Positions 43,673-53,848 of a stretch of DNA of 64,000 nt are shown one piece after another. The first letter of the stretch is position 1. Each line of letters begins with the position of its first letter. The stretch is from contig JASANG010003953.1 of NCBI GenBank assembly GCA_030248215.1, positions 1 to 64,000 on the forward strand, written 5' to 3'. The translations under genes were made by a program, and so were the position numbers. Source of the DNA: Enoplolaimus lenunculus. Its lineage: Eukaryota; Nematoda; Enoplea; Enoplida; Thoracostomopsidae. The notes under the pieces were generated by a model. That model was not told where the DNA came from. It worked only from the letters and a program-made list of their open reading frames with translations, and made no database searches.

Positions 43673-44152
43673 ATGGGTTATCCACATTATACTGTCGCGC
43701 TATTGTAAAAATGTCCACACACTTGGCTGCAATGGCGCTTCAAAACAATATTTTTCAGATATTGGGACCTTAACAGCGAGTATACTTAGTGTGTTTTGGC
43801 GGTGGTCCATTCGGAGAGAGTAGGGACAGTAAGAACACAGTTTGGACACCGCGTCTGACAATAATAGTCCCTTCAGTCAGCCTCTGTAGTATGTTATAGG
43901 CGGAGTCTCTTCTGACAGACTCAGGACAAGACAGCTGTCCTTTTAATAATGTATTGATAAAGTCGCACGTATATGCGCAATAATGCGACGAAGCATACAC
44001 CGTTCAGAGGGTCTGCCAGTTGTGCAATGGGTGTGCACTAGATAAGGGTAAGTTTTGGATATCTAACTGGAAAACAAAACAACAGCGAACCTAAGGACGC
44101 GCATGTGGGTACAATTTTTTGCAATATAGTAGACAACATGTGAATGACCCCC
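43673..44152. mobile_element. Family 2 MITE, copy 2 (diverged)
   Basis: It starts ATGGGTTATCCACATTATAC followed by TGTCGCGCTATTGTAAAA. The inverted right end is near 44120-44152 (AGTAGACAACATGTGAATGACC). No ORF. Confidence 0.75.
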
Positions 44153-44179
44153 AAATGATAGAGAATCTATTGTGATGTA

Positions 44180-44650
44180 CTGTAGTGACCCCAAAAATAG
44201 GGGGTTATAAGAGGGGGTGTCCATTTTGAGTTCCAGTTAATAAGAGATCGTATTGCTAATAAGAGTCTGTAAGCGGATAGAGTCCCTAAACCATAATTAA
44301 AGTCCATAAATGTTATTAATTATCACAAATTGTAGCGCATAAATGACTCCAGCACCAAATACAGCATAACTCGAAACTTTAAGGCATACTTAGTTTTGAA
44401 AGTACATTCTTAACCTTGCATTATCGCTCAAGATTACAATACAAGACAAACATTGTTTAATTCAACGGATAGTTGCAATACCGAATATGTATCAGTAACG
44501 AAGTATGAGTTAAAAATAAATAACAGTCCGTAACTGAATAACAGGTGTGCCCTCTGTAGACGCCAAATAAATATCAGTCCCTTCTCTTGTTCCGTATTCC
44601 TAATAAGAGTCCGTAAGCGTATAGAGACCGTAAACCCTAACTAAAGTCAA
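44180..44650 (-). mobile_element. Family 1 MITE, copy E, reverse and truncated
   Basis: CTGTAGTGACCCCAAAAATA at 44180 is followed by the reversed family interior (GTCTGTAAGCGGATAGAGTC, ATTGTAGCGCATAAATGACT). After about 44600 a second partial copy in the same orientation (CCTAATAAGAGTCCGTAAGC) runs directly into the left terminal repeat of the Gypsy fossil. Confidence 0.75.
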
Positions 44651-44654
44651 AACT

Positions 44655-44772
44655 TTGAAGGATGATTCAGGTTAGGGGTATTAAAAAGGATAGTCGATGT
44701 TGCATTGCGAATAACTAGTGGATAGAAAAATCAATAACTGAACGGCGTTTTTTTATTAGGTTTCTGACTGGA
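44655..44772 (+). repeat. Left terminal repeat of the Gypsy fossil
   Basis: Starts near GAAGGATGATTCAGG and ends TTAGGTTTCTGACTGGA; matches 53729-53848. The outer end is uncertain by some bases because similarity continues weakly outward (CAAAACTT on both sides). It is followed by TTTGGTTCGCAACTGGG, a TGG-containing primer-site-like stretch. Confidence 0.8.
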
Positions 44773-45329
44773 TTTGGTTCGCAACTGGGTGTTAGTATCT
44801 ACTTGTCGATTCGCGGTTGTATGGTTCTGTGAGGTTTATTACGATCGCCAACCGTAACGCTAACGCACCCTGACTCGGTAAGTGGTGCAATTGGTTAAGC
44901 AGGCGTTACATTTTTGGAAGTCGTACTGGGCATCGATAATTTCAAATCCCCGTGCAATCAGAAGATAAAAATATGCATTTCCCGTAATCGGATTTGGCAG
45001 TTACGTTAACAACTAGGCAATCTCCCAACAACGCCAACCGACAAAGTTACACCGGAAAATTAAGCACACTTACTAAATAAATAGGCTTAATTTAACCGTA
45101 CTAACAAACTCACAATAAAAAACGAAATACTTTAGTTAGGAAACATCACACTTTAGCACGTCTTTCATACCCGAGTCTTGTTAGTTCCAGAAGCTCTTCT
45201 CGGCGCCCCCAGAAGCCTTCGAACGTACCTCGTTTGTCTCCAGAACGCCTCTCGCTCCCAATCTTAATTACCCGTCGGAACATCTCATAACTTCAGTTAA
45301 TTTTTAAGCGCCCTGGTCTGAACCGGACC

Positions 45330-46300
45330 CAATGTCTAAGGAGGATCCTGCTCCCCTACAACTTTCACAGGGAAAGGAGCGCAAAGATAGCATTTTGCGA
45401 GCACTAGGAAGACAAAATCAAGAAGTCTTACACCTATTACGCAATCAAACTGAAACAAATCAAAATGATCTGTCACATACCAAACCGACCTTGCACTATA
45501 TCATGGAAAAATTGGGGAAGGTTTTAAACAGTGGTTCGAACTGTTTGAACTGGTAGCCAATGTCAACAACTGGTATGAGGCTCGGAAAACTAAAGGCACT
45601 GCCCTAGAATGTTATCGCGGACTACCTGATGCTACTAAGCGTAGTTATTCAGCGCTAACAGCCAAACTTGTAGAATTACTGAAAGCACCAGAGGGAGAAA
45701 AATATAAAACAAATGAATTAGTACGTCGCAAACAATTAAAATACAGAAGGCGTATGTGACCATGGCCAAGCTATTAAGGTACTTGCACGTGGTGCATGGC
45801 CTAATATACACCAACCTACATGAGTTGCATTTGCTTGCGACCTTTCATTGAAGGCCTTCGGGATCAGAGAATGAAAAAATTTGTTTTACCTAAGGAACCT
45901 AAATCATTGGAGGATGCCATCAAACTTGCTGAAAAAGATGAAGCACAACACAGACTTTTAGAAACTAATACATTGAATGAACAAATACAAACAGTTTGAC
46001 ACATAATTCGGAAACTGCAGCAATTAAAGCAGCCTGGAAGGGTTTAATCGAAACTCAACCGCTATGATACACCAACTTACAAATAAAATGGACCGACGTG
46101 TTTCATTTGTAGAAGACGGTGCAGTGGCAGCAACTATCGATCCGGAAGATAAATATAAGAATTTAAGCCTTGAAATAGAACAATTGCACAGAAGATTAGA
46201 CGGATTTTTTCGTGTACAAAATAATCGTAGGATAAACCCGAGAAAGTTTAATTCCCCTGGGTATTTTAAATGTTCCAGTAACTCGGGTAACATACGTTGC
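45330..46300 (+). mobile_element. Gag-like part of the Gypsy fossil
   Basis: Pieces such as FDEWFELFELVANVNNWYEA and YRGLPDATKRSYSALTAKL are typical of Gag capsid helices of Gypsy elements. The region is decayed. It lies about 560 bp inside the left repeat, where gag is expected. Confidence 0.65.
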
Positions 46301-46558
46301 GAACACGGTAATGGTGCACATCACTGCTAAACTTGTACTCGTAAACCATACACTTCTAGTTATCGGTCAGCAACGCCAGAGACACCCAGTAGAAGTCCGG
46401 GACAAACATTTAGAGGGCAACCATTATACTACATTAGTAGCAAGGAGCAGCGAAGACATATACCACGGAGCTCAATATAGCACGAGTAATCGAGATCGAA
46501 ATTATTTTAATAGTATTGATACTACAAACTTGGAGATATACAGGCAGAGGATGAAACT

Positions 46559-48100
46559 GTGAGGAATCACTTGCAACGGTTAGGTGCACCTGGCCCGTCA
46601 TCTTTTCAATCAAATGTGAGTCCGCACACTAGAAGTCAACACAAAATTATTTCTTTCCTACCAACAGCAAAATTTAGCTTAATACTCATAGTTGCTTTTG
46701 CACTTATGTTCTACTGTTTGCATTTCGGTCATTGCGGTACATACGAACTTTGTCAAGGTAACGAGGGGGTCACGCTATCGCAATTTCACAAACGCTCACC
46801 TGCGTTAATCCTCATGTGGCAAAAGAACATGATATCAGTATTAAACATTTCAACCAAAACCGAACCAATAATGGGTCGTGCAGGTTATACTGTCTACGCT
46901 ACTGTAAAAAATTGTTCCCAAATGCGAGTCCCTAAGTTCCTAAGTGCAATGTTTAAAACTTATTTATCCAAAAGTCACCCACGCTATGTGTACACCCAGC
47001 TGACAACAGAGAGTCCCTCTGAACGGTGTATACGTTGTCACACTATCGTACATACAGATGCCACTTTGTCGATACGTTATAGAAAGGACAGCTGTTTTGT
47101 CCTGAGTCTGTGAGAAGGACATTCGCTTATTGCATAACACAAGGCCTATCCGAAGGGACTGTTAAGCAATTATACAGTCTGTACGAAGGAACTTTTATGG
47201 TCAGACACTGTGTCCAAGCAGTGTCCCTCCCTCCGAAGGAACTATCGCCATAACAGTCTATGATGCCCTCTGCGAAGTCCAAATATACCAAAAAGGTGTT
47301 GTTTTGTACCCCTTGCAAATAAGTGTGTGGACAATTTTTTTACAGTAGTGTACACAGTATAACGTGGATAACCCATACTAAGGACCACCTGGAAATGTTC
47401 TACCATACAAAAAACAATTGGTACAAAGATTGGTTTTTTCGGCTAAAAGAAATCGTTCCACATAACACTTAAGAAAAACCAGCTGATACTATCACCTGGA
47501 AAATAGTACACACTAACAAGATCTATAGAAATACAACGCTCATACAGACAACTCCAACTACCTGGACTACCTTGCAAACTTTAAATGTGAAATACAAATG
47601 GTGCTGCTATAATTTCTGCCAGGCAGTTGAGAACTTTATCCTAGAGGTTGGCTAAACCGCTACGTTTAATGGTGTGGTCCTAGTTAGTAGCCTAGGAGAT
47701 CTTTAGCCTGTGCGTAACCTCCAATAACTATTGTCAAACACGTACAGCAACCTACGTCTGTATCAAACATTTGCCCCATGACCATTGTCACCTACAAAAG
47801 CATGGTACATATACAGAAAAAATTAGTAACCAGCGCATTATTGTCGATGAAGTTCAAGGAGCACTTACACTTACAAATATTACCGCTAAAAATAGTTTAT
47901 GCACAAAGGGCATACTATATAAGGCACTTGAAGGAGTTGCTATTGAATTTCAATCCGTCAAAATAATATGCAGCTTAAATCATTGCAAAAACAGTACTCG
48001 TTACAAACGGTACAGTGAATTTCAGTTTTTTCTTTTAATGCCAGCACAATTATTTCAAGACACACTTCAAACTACCGACCTTATATCTACCAACTCTTAA
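46559..48100 (+). mobile_element. Membrane-span-containing (possibly Env-like) part of the Gypsy fossil
   Basis: After a hydrophilic start comes a strong hydrophobic segment (FSLILIVAFALMFYCLHFG) followed by Cys-containing extracellular-like sequence. It is split by the family 2 MITE at 46871-47376. The downstream part includes THDHCHL-like Cys/His-poor sequence without a family I recognise. An envelope-like role is only a guess, and its position ahead of pol would be unusual. Decayed. Confidence 0.35.
46871..47376. mobile_element. Family 2 MITE inserted in the Gypsy fossil
   Basis: GGTTATACTGTCTACGCTAC at the left and GTAGTGTACACAGTATAACG-TGGATAACCCAT at the right are the family termini. 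It is 506 bp, close to the 523-bp copy at 21258. Confidence 0.85.
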
Positions 48101-48236
48101 ACGAAAGACAACGTTACAGCAACACATAAACACAATTAGACAGACTTGTTAATTACACGTTAGGAATGTGTTACGATCCATCAGTCGTCTATAATGTGAT
48201 AAAAGGAACCGCAGACGGTATAGCTACGGAGGTTAA

Positions 48237-48482
48237 CCCCTTCTCACATTGAGTTGCCTGTAGGCAACTCAGCAAGTGTATATATCGCACCGTGTTTAAC
48301 AGTTGCAACACGTATACATAGTACTAAATCACCACAAGACGTGAGAGCCCCCTCGGGCTCGAGCGTCAAGCTCCTATAGCTGAGTGGTGATGGTATACGC
48401 CTCCCACTCCAGTCACTGGAGTTCGAATCGTAGCATAAAAGTAGGTCTCAGGGGAAACAGAAAATATTCATGCGAGAAAGGG
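48237..48482. mobile_element. TTAA-flanked piggyBac-like MITE with tRNA-like core, copy 2
   Basis: TTAA lies on both sides. It starts CCCCTTCTCACATTGAGTTG and ends ATGCGAGAAAGGG. The tRNA-like core at 48345-48440 matches copy 1 closely (AGCTGAGTGGTGATGG, CTCCAGTCACTGGAGTTCG). It is inserted in the Gypsy fossil and so is younger than it. Confidence 0.88.
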
Positions 48483-48721
48483 TTAAAAGTTATGGTAATG
48501 CACCATCCATGTTGTACTGCGCTCGGAAATGCATGCCAAAAAATGTCCATGTTATTATGAGAAAGTAGCAATAAAATTACAGCTATTTCTTGCACCAAGT
48601 AATTATTTTCACACTATTTAGCTAGTATGTTGTTTCTTTACAGTCTATTCTTATGACATCTCCGAAAAATGGTAGGGTATTTGGACAACGTGTTTTTTCT
48701 TGCGAACAAAATAGAATTTAT

Positions 48722-49050
48722 CCAAAAGTTTAAATTTCACCCTTAAGCTTGAATTTCCAGGCTAAAAATTTAATTTTTCTGCCAAAATTTTAAATTTCCC
48801 GCCAAAATTTGTATTTCGCGCCAAAATTGGAATTTCACAGCAAAATTCAAATTTTCAAGCCAAGATTTGGATTTCCCTCCAAAATTTAAGTTTTTTCGTC
48901 AAAATTTGAATTTCGCCCTAAATTTAAATTTTTCCGCCAAAATTGGAATTTTGTGTTCCCGTCAAAATTTACTTTTCCCCGATGAAATTTAAATTTCCTG
49001 CCAAAATTCTAATTTCCCGTCAAAATTCGAATTTACCGCCAAAGTTTGAA
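48722..49050. repeat. Minisatellite inside the Gypsy fossil, about 20-22 bp unit
   Basis: About 15 units of the form GCCAAAATTTGAATTTCCC with substitutions, head to tail. No coding frame. Confidence 0.85.
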
Positions 49051-49134
49051 TTGCATGCTCAATCCCAATCTTTTAGCTTTTGGCAAAGAGCAAATTTATT
49101 TTATAGACACCGCCCAGAATAAACTTATGCAGTT

Positions 49135-50850
49135 ATGCTAGCCGAGAACATAGTGATTCCAGCGTTAACTGACATATACATACCTAATTCTACTTTAAAC
49201 GCAAATGTTTGCGGTACATTCCTTATCGAACCTCAGACACAAAAATTGGCTAAACGCAAATTAACGAGGTATGACTTACTTACCGAGGCACATGATGGAA
49301 ACGTTAGTTGCGTTTTGCATAGGTCAGGATCAGATAGCTTAATTTTATATAAGGGAACTCAAATTGGCACGGCAACCCTTACACGTTGTAATGGAATCAG
49401 ATGGTATAGCATTGCACCTATAACGCGGGGTAAAACGGACACGTGTCACACTTCAGCAGATAAAGAAGAACCTAACAGTATTAAACAACAACTTACAGGT
49501 TACAAATTTAGTATGGAGCTTACAGTTGAACAAAAAAATTAAGACACTTGCTCTTGTCGAAAATATCAACCTTTGCTGAATCTAACCATGACCTAGGACT
49601 TACATCACTTAGTACATCACACCATCAATACAGGGAGGAAAGGACCGGTTAAACGCAGACCCTACAGAACTTCTGAAGCATATAAGCAAATATTCAAACT
49701 TTCAATAAAATACTGGAGACTGGTGTAATACAACCGTCTAGCTCTCCTTAGTCTAGCCCAGTTGTACTGGTTCCAAAGAAACACGAAACAACAAGATTTT
49801 ACATCGACGTTCGCGCACTAAATAAAATAACAAAAGACGCGTATCCTTTACCAAATTGCAATGACTTATTTGACATTTTAGGTAAAGCAAAATTTTTCAG
49901 GTCATGTGATTCGATGACGGGTACTGGCAAGTACTATGCAGCCTGAAGATCAAGAAAAAACTGCATTTACCTGTTTCTGTGAACTATATGAATGGAAAGT
50001 TATGCCTTTCGGGTTGGTTGTGCAGTGCATCGTCTACATTTCAAAGACTTATGGAACGTGTCTTAAGGGATCACCTTTGGAAACTTTGCGTGTGTTTCAT
50101 TGACGATATTCTAATTTTTTTCTCGAACATTTGATGAACATACCTTAAACTAAAGATAGCCAAATGTGATTTCTGTAAAACTTTAGTCAAATTTCTTGGT
50201 CGTGTTCTTTCTAAAACGGGATTAGCTGTAGAACTTACAAAGTAAAATCATTTGCAAGTTTTTCTCTCCTAAAGATGTTACGGAAGCAAAACGGTTCCTG
50301 GGCATGACAATTTATTACCAGAAATTAACAGCAGATTACGCCACTTTTGCAGAACTACTAAGCTGCCTATTAAGAAAAAAGGTAGAATTTCAATGGAATA
50401 AAAGTTGTAATCAATCATTCCACAAATTAAAACAAGCCTTAACTCAAGAACCTATTTTGATATTTACGGATTTCCAACAGGCATTTTGCATACATACTGA
50501 TGCAAGTGGTACTGTGTTAGGAGCAGTACTGAGTCAATACAAAGATAAAATTTACCGCCGAATTGTTTATGTTAGTAAAACCTTACAAAAGCGGAGCGTA
50601 ACTACCCGGTCATTGAGAAAGAAGCTCTAGCAATAGTTTGGGCAGAGGAATATTTCAGACCCTACATACATTTAAAACCATTTACAATCCTAACAGATCG
50701 TAGACCGCTTAAATAGTTGTTAGAACACTAGCATAGATCTTCTACACCGACACGCTGGGGTTTACGGATACAAGAATATGACATCGTTATTGATTACACC
50801 CCTGGCAAAGAGAATATTGTTCCAGATGCACTTTCTAGATTGCCATTTTG
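49135..50850 (+). mobile_element. Pol part 1 of the Gypsy fossil (linker, RT, RNase H)
   Basis: The linker reads IVIPALTDIYIPNSTLNANV...GTFLIEP, as found after the protease in Gypsy elements. RT shows FYIDVRALNKITKDAYPLPN. RNase H shows FCIHTDASGTVLGAVLSQY and [10 protein letters not shown]. Decayed in several places. Confidence 0.82.
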
Positions 50851-50979
50851 TACTTGTGCCGCAAGAGCAGCTAGGCGGCAAAACAGGAGGGAGGCATATC
50901 TTTTTCAAACAAACTCTAACGTACCGACATTCCGTCAAACGATTGAACAGCTTTAGCAAGATGACTATGAAATTCAAAG

Positions 50980-52430
50980 TTTGGTAAACAAGCTAAAGCA
51001 GCGACCATTGAGTCTTTATGCTGCGAAATATAATTTTGTCAAAAACAATGTACTCTACACGCATCCCAAGGGTAGAGATTTAGTTGTTGTTCCACAATTG
51101 CGTCTTCAGGAAATCAACAAATACTTAAAATTTACCATAATGATATTTTTGGTGGGCACTTGGGTTCCAAGAAAACACTTGCAAAAATTGTGCGGTACTG
51201 TTTCTGGCCACACTTCTTCCAAATATGTATTTCATTGCATAAAATCATGCGCTTCTTGCCAAACAAAAAAGGGTTCAGTCAATGCCAACCGGGTTCCACT
51301 TCAATACCTTTCTGTTGCTAAACCCTTTGACACAATTGCAATAGATTGTATGGGACCTTTACCCATAACGACAAAAGCAAACAAATACATTGTAGTTTTT
51401 ACCGAATATTTAACCAAATGGGTTGAAGCATGCTAGACTTCGGATATAACAGCATTAATTATTGCCAAACTTTTGGAAGAAAACTTCATGTGTACACATG
51501 GCTCGCTGCGAGCAATACGTGCTGACCGAGGCGCAAGTTTCGTGAGTGAACTAATTACAGAAGAGTGCAAGGTTCTTAACACACGCAAACTAGACACCAT
51601 TCCCTTTAATCCTGAATGCGATGGTCTCGTGGAAAAATTTGATCACACATTTGCAAATATAATAGCTATGTACGCGAACAGTTCACAAACAGATTGGAAT
51701 GAATACCTGCGTTTCGTACTATTTGCCTACAGAATCAGTGTGCATGAGTACACAAATGGGTCATCCACGTTATACTGCGTTCACTAGTGTAAAAATTGTC
51801 CAGGTCTGGGTAAGGACCTATGTCATTTTTAGGAGTGGGTGGACAATTTTTTACAACTATGCGCGTATTATTACATGGATGATCCATAATGAATCACCGT
51901 TTTTCCTGCTTTATGGCATAGACCCTTTTCTTCCTTCTGATACATCACTGCTACCACTAACTACGGGAAATTAGAACCCTGAGAATTATTTCGTGTAAAT
52001 TTATCGCTAACTTGCGCTAGCTTGGAAAGCGAAGCAGAAACGATATTATGACAAGAAAAGTAAACCGCATCAGTTTGCACATGACAGAGTCTTGCTACAT
52101 AGACTCAAACGCAAGAAGGGTATTACCACAAAATTTTATCGTCCCAGGAAAGAACCGTATCGCATTTTAGAACTCGCACCCACAACAGCGCTAGTGAAAC
52201 ATTATGATAATCTTGAAAAGCAACCGTTCCACGTGTACGTGAATCACAAAAAACAAAATTTTAATACCAACACAAATTTCAAAGATTTGGATGTTGCCGA
52301 AGAAGTAAGCCAAGAACAACCACTGCACACAAAAGATACCTCCCACGACACAGATATTTCATCTCGTTTACACAATTCAATGCAAGTAAGATACAATCTG
52401 AGACAAAAAATACCAAGAAGATACAATTAA
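50980..52430 (+). mobile_element. Integrase part of the Gypsy fossil
   Basis: The CASCQTKKG finger end, the core blocks PFDTIAIDCMGPLPITTKAN, KYIVVFTEYLTKWVEAC and IRADRGASFVSELI, and a C-terminal EPYRILELAP block (GPY/F-like) are all recognisable. Split by the 132-bp MITE at 51756-51887. Decayed. Confidence 0.82.
51756..51887. mobile_element. Short family 2 MITE inserted in the integrase region
   Basis: ATGGGTCATCCACGTTATAC at the left and TTACATGGATGATCCAT at the right. The interior is only about 100 bp and shares GTCCAGGTCTGGGTAAGGAC with the copy at 60083. Confidence 0.8.
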
Positions 52431-52875
52431 ATAAATTATTATTTATGGAAACGGACACGAATATGGCTCGGCCGGAGATCCGCATGCAACTGAACACCAT
52501 ACTAACTGACTTACAGGAGCGTTAAAGACGTCAACAGGATCCTGCGGCAACATACGAAGACTTTTACACGTTTGGCCGTGACTGTAGCTTACGTCGTAGC
52601 TCTCAAAGGCGCTACATAATCATAATACAAGGTATGTTTTTCGTACAACTTGCTCTCAGAATCAGACACCTCAATGAATCTGACACTACCGGCTACAATT
52701 TGCAAAAAATTTTGCATTTTCTGTTTGTTCCCGTAGATTACTCGCCATTTGAACAAAGCAATAAACTGACCGAGATAATACATTTCCTAATATCACACCA
52801 TGCCCAAACATAATTCAAATACTCATAAACTTTCGTGACACAACAGAAGAAAATCTAAATCCTTGGCTGCTGTTT

Positions 52876-53229
52876 ATGGCTAACATAACCACCAACGGGG
52901 AGCAGTACTACCAACCGATAGAGTTTACCAGCGATGCAGCAATGACATCCGTTCCAGATCCTAGCATTGAGTTCGAGGAGAACCTACTCGACGAACCTGT
53001 ACGAGACATCGGACATGCTGACAAAACTACAAGCGTAGACCACGGGGTAGCTATAAGCGCAAGCCTAGAATGGACTGAACAAACAAACAGGCTGCTGGTA
53101 CAAACACGCCTCCAAGTAGTGCGCCTCAAAGACCAAGTATGCCAAGAAATTTCGACCGGCCGCGAAACATTAAGCAATCAGTTTAACACACAACAGCAGC
53201 AAACAACACGTGTCATTGAAGTTCTCTAA
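52876..53229 (+). mobile_element. 3' accessory frame of the Gypsy fossil
   Basis: About 117 residues, acidic first half and a coiled-coil-like second half (LEWTEQTNRLLVQTRLQVVR, QEISTGRETLSNQFNTQQQQ). It lies between integrase and the right repeat. No membrane span; not recognisable as a known Env. Confidence 0.4.
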
Positions 53230-53728
53230 TCAATAATCAGACATCAAAATGAGAGGTTTAATAAACTCGAGACATCACTATTTGAATTGCAGATTGCGTT
53301 CGAACGACTGATGGAAGGCATTTCATCCAATTCTGGTCACGCAAACCACCACTCAAAATGTCACATACCACCGCAACCAACCAACCAAACAAAGAAATAA
53401 ACGAACCCACAAACAACCAAATACTAACCTTAAAGTTTTAGTTTTAATTCATCACGTCTCCTGAAATTTCATCACTTTCAATTTTACCTGGTAAGCTTAT
53501 TTCAGATGTCATCATTTTGTTGACCCATACTTCAAAACGGAGACAGAAGTGTGACATTTCGCGCATGATTCTGAATAAAATATAAACCTTCAATCGTGTT
53601 TTGAAGTAAATGTAATTTTGAAAATACGATTTCATTACATTTTAAAACATGGTTATTGATTGAATGATAGTTGAGTCTATTGTTTTTATCTCATGAAAAT
53701 GTTAAAAATTGATTTGCAAAACTTGAAA

Positions 53729-53848
53729 GGATGATTCAGGATAGGAGTATTAAGAAGAATAGTCGATGTTGCTTTCCAAATAACTAGTGGACTGTAAAAA
53801 TTAGTAACTGAACGGCGTTTCTTCTATTAGGTTTCTGACTGGATAAAA
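53729..53848 (+). repeat. Right terminal repeat of the Gypsy fossil
   Basis: GAAAGGATGATTCAGG to TTAGGTTTCTGACTGGA, matching 44655-44772. No clear short target duplication is seen outside the two repeats. Confidence 0.8.

Larger units (their letters stand above)
44655..53848 (+). mobile_element. Fossil Gypsy-type (Ty3/Metaviridae) LTR retroelement with nested insertions
   Basis: About 9.2 kb bounded by direct repeats of about 115-120 bp that differ by roughly 12 percent by eye, so the insertion is old. Recognisable parts in order: Gag-like (about 45330-46300), a segment with a hydrophobic membrane span (about 46560-48100), a protease-to-RT linker (about 49135-49540), reverse transcriptase (about 49680-50260), RNase H (about 50300-50850), integrase with zinc-finger, core and C-terminal parts (about 50980-52430) and a coiled-coil-like frame (52876-53229). 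It is broken many times, on the order of a dozen or more. Nested inside are family 2 MITEs (46871-47376, 51756-51887), a TTAA MITE (48237-48482) and a minisatellite (48722-49050). Without these its length would be about 8 kb. Confidence 0.88.

Noticed and set aside
44874-44965. tRNA-like sequence (TGGTGCAATTGG ... TTTCAAATCC)
   Set aside because: Box-like words are present but neither the T stem nor the acceptor stem pairs. It lies just inside the left terminal repeat of the Gypsy fossil and is probably chance or a relic.
47771-48100. 109-codon frame near the TTAA MITE as a separate host gene
   Set aside because: It lies within the Gypsy fossil, between its membrane-span part and the nested MITE, and has no host-gene features.
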